From positions 744,001 through 808,000 of the forward strand of contig JACJYI010000002.1 of assembly GCA_020636225.1 (NCBI GenBank): a stretch of DNA of 64,000 nucleotides. Direction: 5' to 3'. Within the stretch, counting starts at the first letter, position 1, and every line of letters begins with the position of its first letter. Below, piece after piece: positions 61,535-64,000 of the stretch. The notes below the pieces were generated by a model. The model saw only the letters and a program-made list of their open reading frames with translations. It was not told where the DNA came from and did not search any database. The translations under genes and the position numbers were made by a program. Source of the stretch: Lewinellaceae bacterium. Lineage in GTDB: Bacteria; Bacteroidota; Bacteroidia; Chitinophagales; Saprospiraceae.

Positions 61535-62344
61535 TCATTTCATATCCGCCACCTTGACCATCAGGTCCTCGATGTGGTAGACCATTTCAACAAAATGCTT
61601 GTCCCTCTTGATCTCCTTGTTGCGATATAACGGCAGATCGATATGAATATGTTCCACAAAAGTGGAAGGAGGAGCCTTCATGATATAGATCTCATCCCCC
61701 AGATAGACGGCCTCGGCAATATCATGAGTCACAAAGATCACGGTCGGGTGGATCTCGTTCCAGATCTTTCCAAGCAATTCCTGCATCTGGAGCCGGGTAT
61801 GGATATCCAGGGCGCCAAATGGTTCGTCCATCAGGATGATCGATGCATTGGCCAAAAGACTGCGGGCAATCGCCACTCGTTGCAACTGCCCTCCGGACAA
61901 CGTCGGGTATTGGGCGTACTTGCGCTCATGACCGCTCAATCCGACCAGCCGGATCAGTTCCATGGCCTTCTCCTCGCGATCGGCCCGGCTCATGCCGGCA
62001 AATTGCAACGGAAGGGCCACATTCTCCAGGACGGTCATCCAGGGCAGGGACGAATATTGCTGGAAGACCATGCTGGCCCGATTGTCGGGCCCCACTGGTT
62101 TGCCCTGCAACAACACCTCCCCCTCTGTCGGTGTTTGCAGGCCGGCGATATACCGAAGCAGGGTCGACTTACCACAACCGGACATACCCAGGATGACCAC
62201 AAACTGTCCCTGGGCAGGCTTGTCCTCCACCAGCAGATCAAGGCCCTCGATGATCCGGGTTTTTCCCTGGTCATAACTTTGGGATATCCCGCGCAGGCTG
62301 ACAATGTTGTCCTGCTGGGGATTATCTGCGAATGTGATTGCCAT
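61535..62344 (-). CDS. ABC transporter ATP-binding protein, SsuB/TauB/NrtD type
   Basis: A 269-residue ATPase: Walker A GMSGCGKST, Q-loop FQQYSSLPW, signature LSGGQLQRVAIAR, Walker B IILMDEPFGALD and switch His in THDIAEAVYLGD. The pattern fits the nitrate/sulfonate/taurine importer family, which contacts a BPD_transp_1 permease such as the gene upstream. 33 nt after the permease stop. Confidence 0.95.
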   Translation of the reverse strand: MAITFADNPQQDNIVSLRGISQSYDQGKTRIIEGLDLLVEDKPAQGQFVVILGMSGCGKSTLLRYIAGLQTPTEGEVLLQGKPVGPDNRASMVFQQYSSLPWMTVLENVALPLQFAGMSRADREEKAMELIRLVGLSGHERKYAQYPTLSGGQLQRVAIARSLLANASIILMDEPFGALDIHTRLQMQELLGKIWNEIHPTVIFVTHDIAEAVYLGDEIYIMKAPPSTFVEHIHIDLPLYRNKEIKRDKHFVEMVYHIEDLMVKVADMK

Positions 62345-62377
62345 GACGAAACGGGTTTCGTGGTGATGTGGATCGAA

Positions 62378-63436
62378 CTATACTGATGGGGCCAGGGCCT
62401 TCCTGTTTCGCCAATGATACACCTGATATCCCAGAATCGTCAGCATGATGGTATGAATGGCCCAGACAGTATCACCGAACAGGTCATCCAGGACTTTTCC
62501 GGCGAAGAGGATCTGGGTCATATCATTGAAGGCGAGCATGAAATAGATACCCAACAGGATCCACAGGGACATTTGTTGCAGGTACTGGAAGATCATATCC
62601 GTTGTAGAAGGCTGGCCGGAACGTCTCTCCTGGTTCCGAAGTGCCGGTGTCTTGAACGGGAACAACTGCCGGTCCGTCCTGGCGAATATCCGGTCCTGGA
62701 GCACCCCGATCAGGACAATAAGGAAGAGCAGGGCAAATACCTTGTCCATCCGCCCCTGGCGCTGTCCGACCCGCCAGATCAACGCACCAAGTCCTCCCTG
62801 GCTGCTGTCGATATTCTCAGCGACAATGATATACGTCCAGGAAATGGCCGTCAATACCCGGATATCATCCGATAAACGGGACAGGACGGAAGGCAGGTAG
62901 ACACTTCGAATGGTTTGCCACGGACTGGCTCCCAAGGTATAGACGGTTTTCAGGTAGACGTCGTCCACTTCGTCAATACGCTGAATGACCACGGGCAGCA
63001 GGTAGATCATGATCCCGAAGGCAAGAAAGTGCACCTTCATATCCGTGCCCACGCCAAACCAGACGATAAACAGTCCGGTCACAGCAGTCAGGGGGATATA
63101 CCGGATAGACTCGACCTGGCGTTGAAAGCCTCCGCGAAACAAGGGAAAAAGGCCAATGAGAAACCCCAGGGGAATCGACAACAGGATGGCTTCCAGATAA
63201 CCCGCCAGGTTGATCCCCAGTGACCGGAAGGTGTTCTTGATGATCTCATTGTCGCGATACAGATCACCATACGAGGTGAACACCCGCCATGGGTTCGGCA
63301 AGATGGCACTGGAAACCACCGGATCAGTCCCCATGGTCAGCAAGGCCCAACCGATCAAGACGATCAATGCGCCTCCTATTCCCAGGACGAGGGATATGCT
63401 GGACGAGAGCTCTCCACGGATCTTGAACAGTGACAT
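62378..63436 (-). CDS. ABC transporter permease, nitrate/sulfonate/taurine type
   Basis: A 352-residue inner-membrane permease with about seven hydrophobic segments. The EAA-like coupling loop reads YLKTVYTLGASPWQTIRSVYLPSVL. A C-terminal extension of about 80 residues with further hydrophobic segments (MSLWILLGIYFMLAFNDMTQIL, WAIHTIMLTILGYQVYHW) goes beyond the usual SsuC length of about 260. Begins 13 nt after the OmpA-tailed gene. Confidence 0.92.
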   Translation of the reverse strand: MSLFKIRGELSSSISLVLGIGGALIVLIGWALLTMGTDPVVSSAILPNPWRVFTSYGDLYRDNEIIKNTFRSLGINLAGYLEAILLSIPLGFLIGLFPLFRGGFQRQVESIRYIPLTAVTGLFIVWFGVGTDMKVHFLAFGIMIYLLPVVIQRIDEVDDVYLKTVYTLGASPWQTIRSVYLPSVLSRLSDDIRVLTAISWTYIIVAENIDSSQGGLGALIWRVGQRQGRMDKVFALLFLIVLIGVLQDRIFARTDRQLFPFKTPALRNQERRSGQPSTTDMIFQYLQQMSLWILLGIYFMLAFNDMTQILFAGKVLDDLFGDTVWAIHTIMLTILGYQVYHWRNRKALAPSV

Positions 63437-63449
63437 ACCGACCTTCGGA

Positions 63450-64000
63450 TCAGGAACCGATCAACTGGAAATCCGTCCTCCGGTTCTTGGCCTTGCAATC
63501 CGCCGACTGGTTGCCTTCACAGCCGGCAACAGGTTTGTCCGGACCATTACCGACAATGACAAAACGGTTCTTGTCCATATTGTAGGTCGTCCTGAGGTAA
63601 TCCGCAACGGACTGAGCCCGCTTCCTGGACAGTTCCATGTTCATAGCCCTCGATCCCACATTGTCCGTATTGCCTTCGATGCGGATCCGCATGCTGGCGA
63701 ACGACCGGGCCACTTCTGCAAATTGCAGGTCAATGATGGTCTTGGCATTCTCCGTCAATGTGAATTTGCCGGTCTCAAAATTGATACTGACCGGCTTGTT
63801 CGCCAGGGCCGGTTTCGTCTTCTCTGCCTCCGTGGGTGGCGAGAATGCAGGCATGGATTCCGATTCATACCCCGGGCCACTCAGCACACGATCAGCCGCC
63901 TGTACGGCCCCGGTATTGATGACATTCCGCCAGGGCGGGGCCACTTTTTCCGCCTGGCCCAGCTCATGGAAGGTCCGGGCCATCTTGTCATACAGGTCAC
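63450..64000 (-). CDS. OmpA-domain protein, probable substrate-binding/OmpA fusion (5' end outside window)
   Basis: The frame stays open to the window edge (reading DLYDKMARTFHELGQAEKVAPPWRNVINTGAVQAADRVL). This segment looks like the end of a periplasmic substrate-binding domain. After a Pro/Ala-rich linker, the OmpA C-terminal peptidoglycan-binding domain follows: INFETGKFTLTENAKTIIDLQF, IEGNTDNVGSRAMNMELSRKRAQSVADYLRT, NRRTDFQLIG. Together with the permease and ATPase behind it, this suggests a peptidoglycan-anchored binding protein, as in Bacteroidota proteins annotated as substrate-binding/OmpA fusions. Substrate unknown. Confidence 0.85.
   Translation of the reverse strand, partial: DLYDKMARTFHELGQAEKVAPPWRNVINTGAVQAADRVLSGPGYESESMPAFSPPTEAEKTKPALANKPVSINFETGKFTLTENAKTIIDLQFAEVARSFASMRIRIEGNTDNVGSRAMNMELSRKRAQSVADYLRTTYNMDKNRFVIVGNGPDKPVAGCEGNQSADCKAKNRRTDFQLIGS

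Overview
The window reads as a chromosomal segment of a Bacteroidota bacterium, most likely class Saprospiria. Three lines of evidence support this. Many secreted proteins end in type IX secretion (T9SS) sorting domains of type A, or of type B (the gliding-motility-associated C-terminal domain). SprB, HYR, choice-of-anchor L and GEVED modules recur. Promoter-like -7 boxes of the Bacteroidota form TAnnTTTG sit directly in front of many genes. Base composition is moderately GC-rich, and no tRNA, rRNA, CRISPR array or transposase was seen. The taxonomic call is an inference from protein style.

Layout. 1-4043: end of rpmG, a DUF4295 protein, ftsY and an SprB-repeat T9SS protein. 4134-9588: lepA and two T9SS proteins. 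9713-13867: a Tat-type class V aminotransferase, a GDPD and an SRAP gene, convergent with a PA0069-type radical SAM gene. 13918-19773: an anchor-L T9SS protein, a metal-binding lipoprotein, a methyltransferase, and a TPR / BlaI / M56-TonB operon behind a palindromic operator. 19838-22624: an AT-richer segment bracketed by two copies of the ogt 3' end, holding a lipoprotein with a (TG)13 tract and a T9SS protein. 22577-29738: ogt, a T9SS protein and the most unusual part, an error-prone-type DnaE encoded as two separated genes with an RGG-tailed DEAD-box helicase between them. 30039-46059: five very large T9SS cargo genes, a mosaic cluster of four followed by a lectin/HYR protein, with a rhodanese lipoprotein between. 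46255-60326: WbqC-like, dynamin-like GTPase, prolyl oligopeptidase, FabH-like enzyme, a membrane protein/XRE pair, M1 peptidase, NTF2-like lipoprotein, RarA, acyl-CoA dehydrogenase and a zinc protease. 60323-64000: a minus-strand ABC-transporter operon whose first gene is an OmpA-tailed protein cut by the window edge.

Main discovery. Three minus-strand promoters, in front of the radical SAM gene (site 13877-13893), the DnaE C-terminal gene (25201-25217) and the DnaE main gene (29847-29863), carry the same 17-bp palindrome TAAAACA-nnn-TGTTTTA (one mismatch in the third). In each, the palindrome overlaps the TAnnTTTG -7 box by exactly two bases. This predicts one repressor controlling a DNA-damage or mutagenesis regulon that includes a split translesion-type polymerase. 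The repressor is not in this window.

Other points of note are a probable phase-variable lipoprotein, DNA-level shuffling among neighbouring T9SS genes, a protein with three C-type lectin domains bearing different calcium-site motifs (EPN, QPQ, QPD), and a palindrome at the promoter of the BlaI operon.
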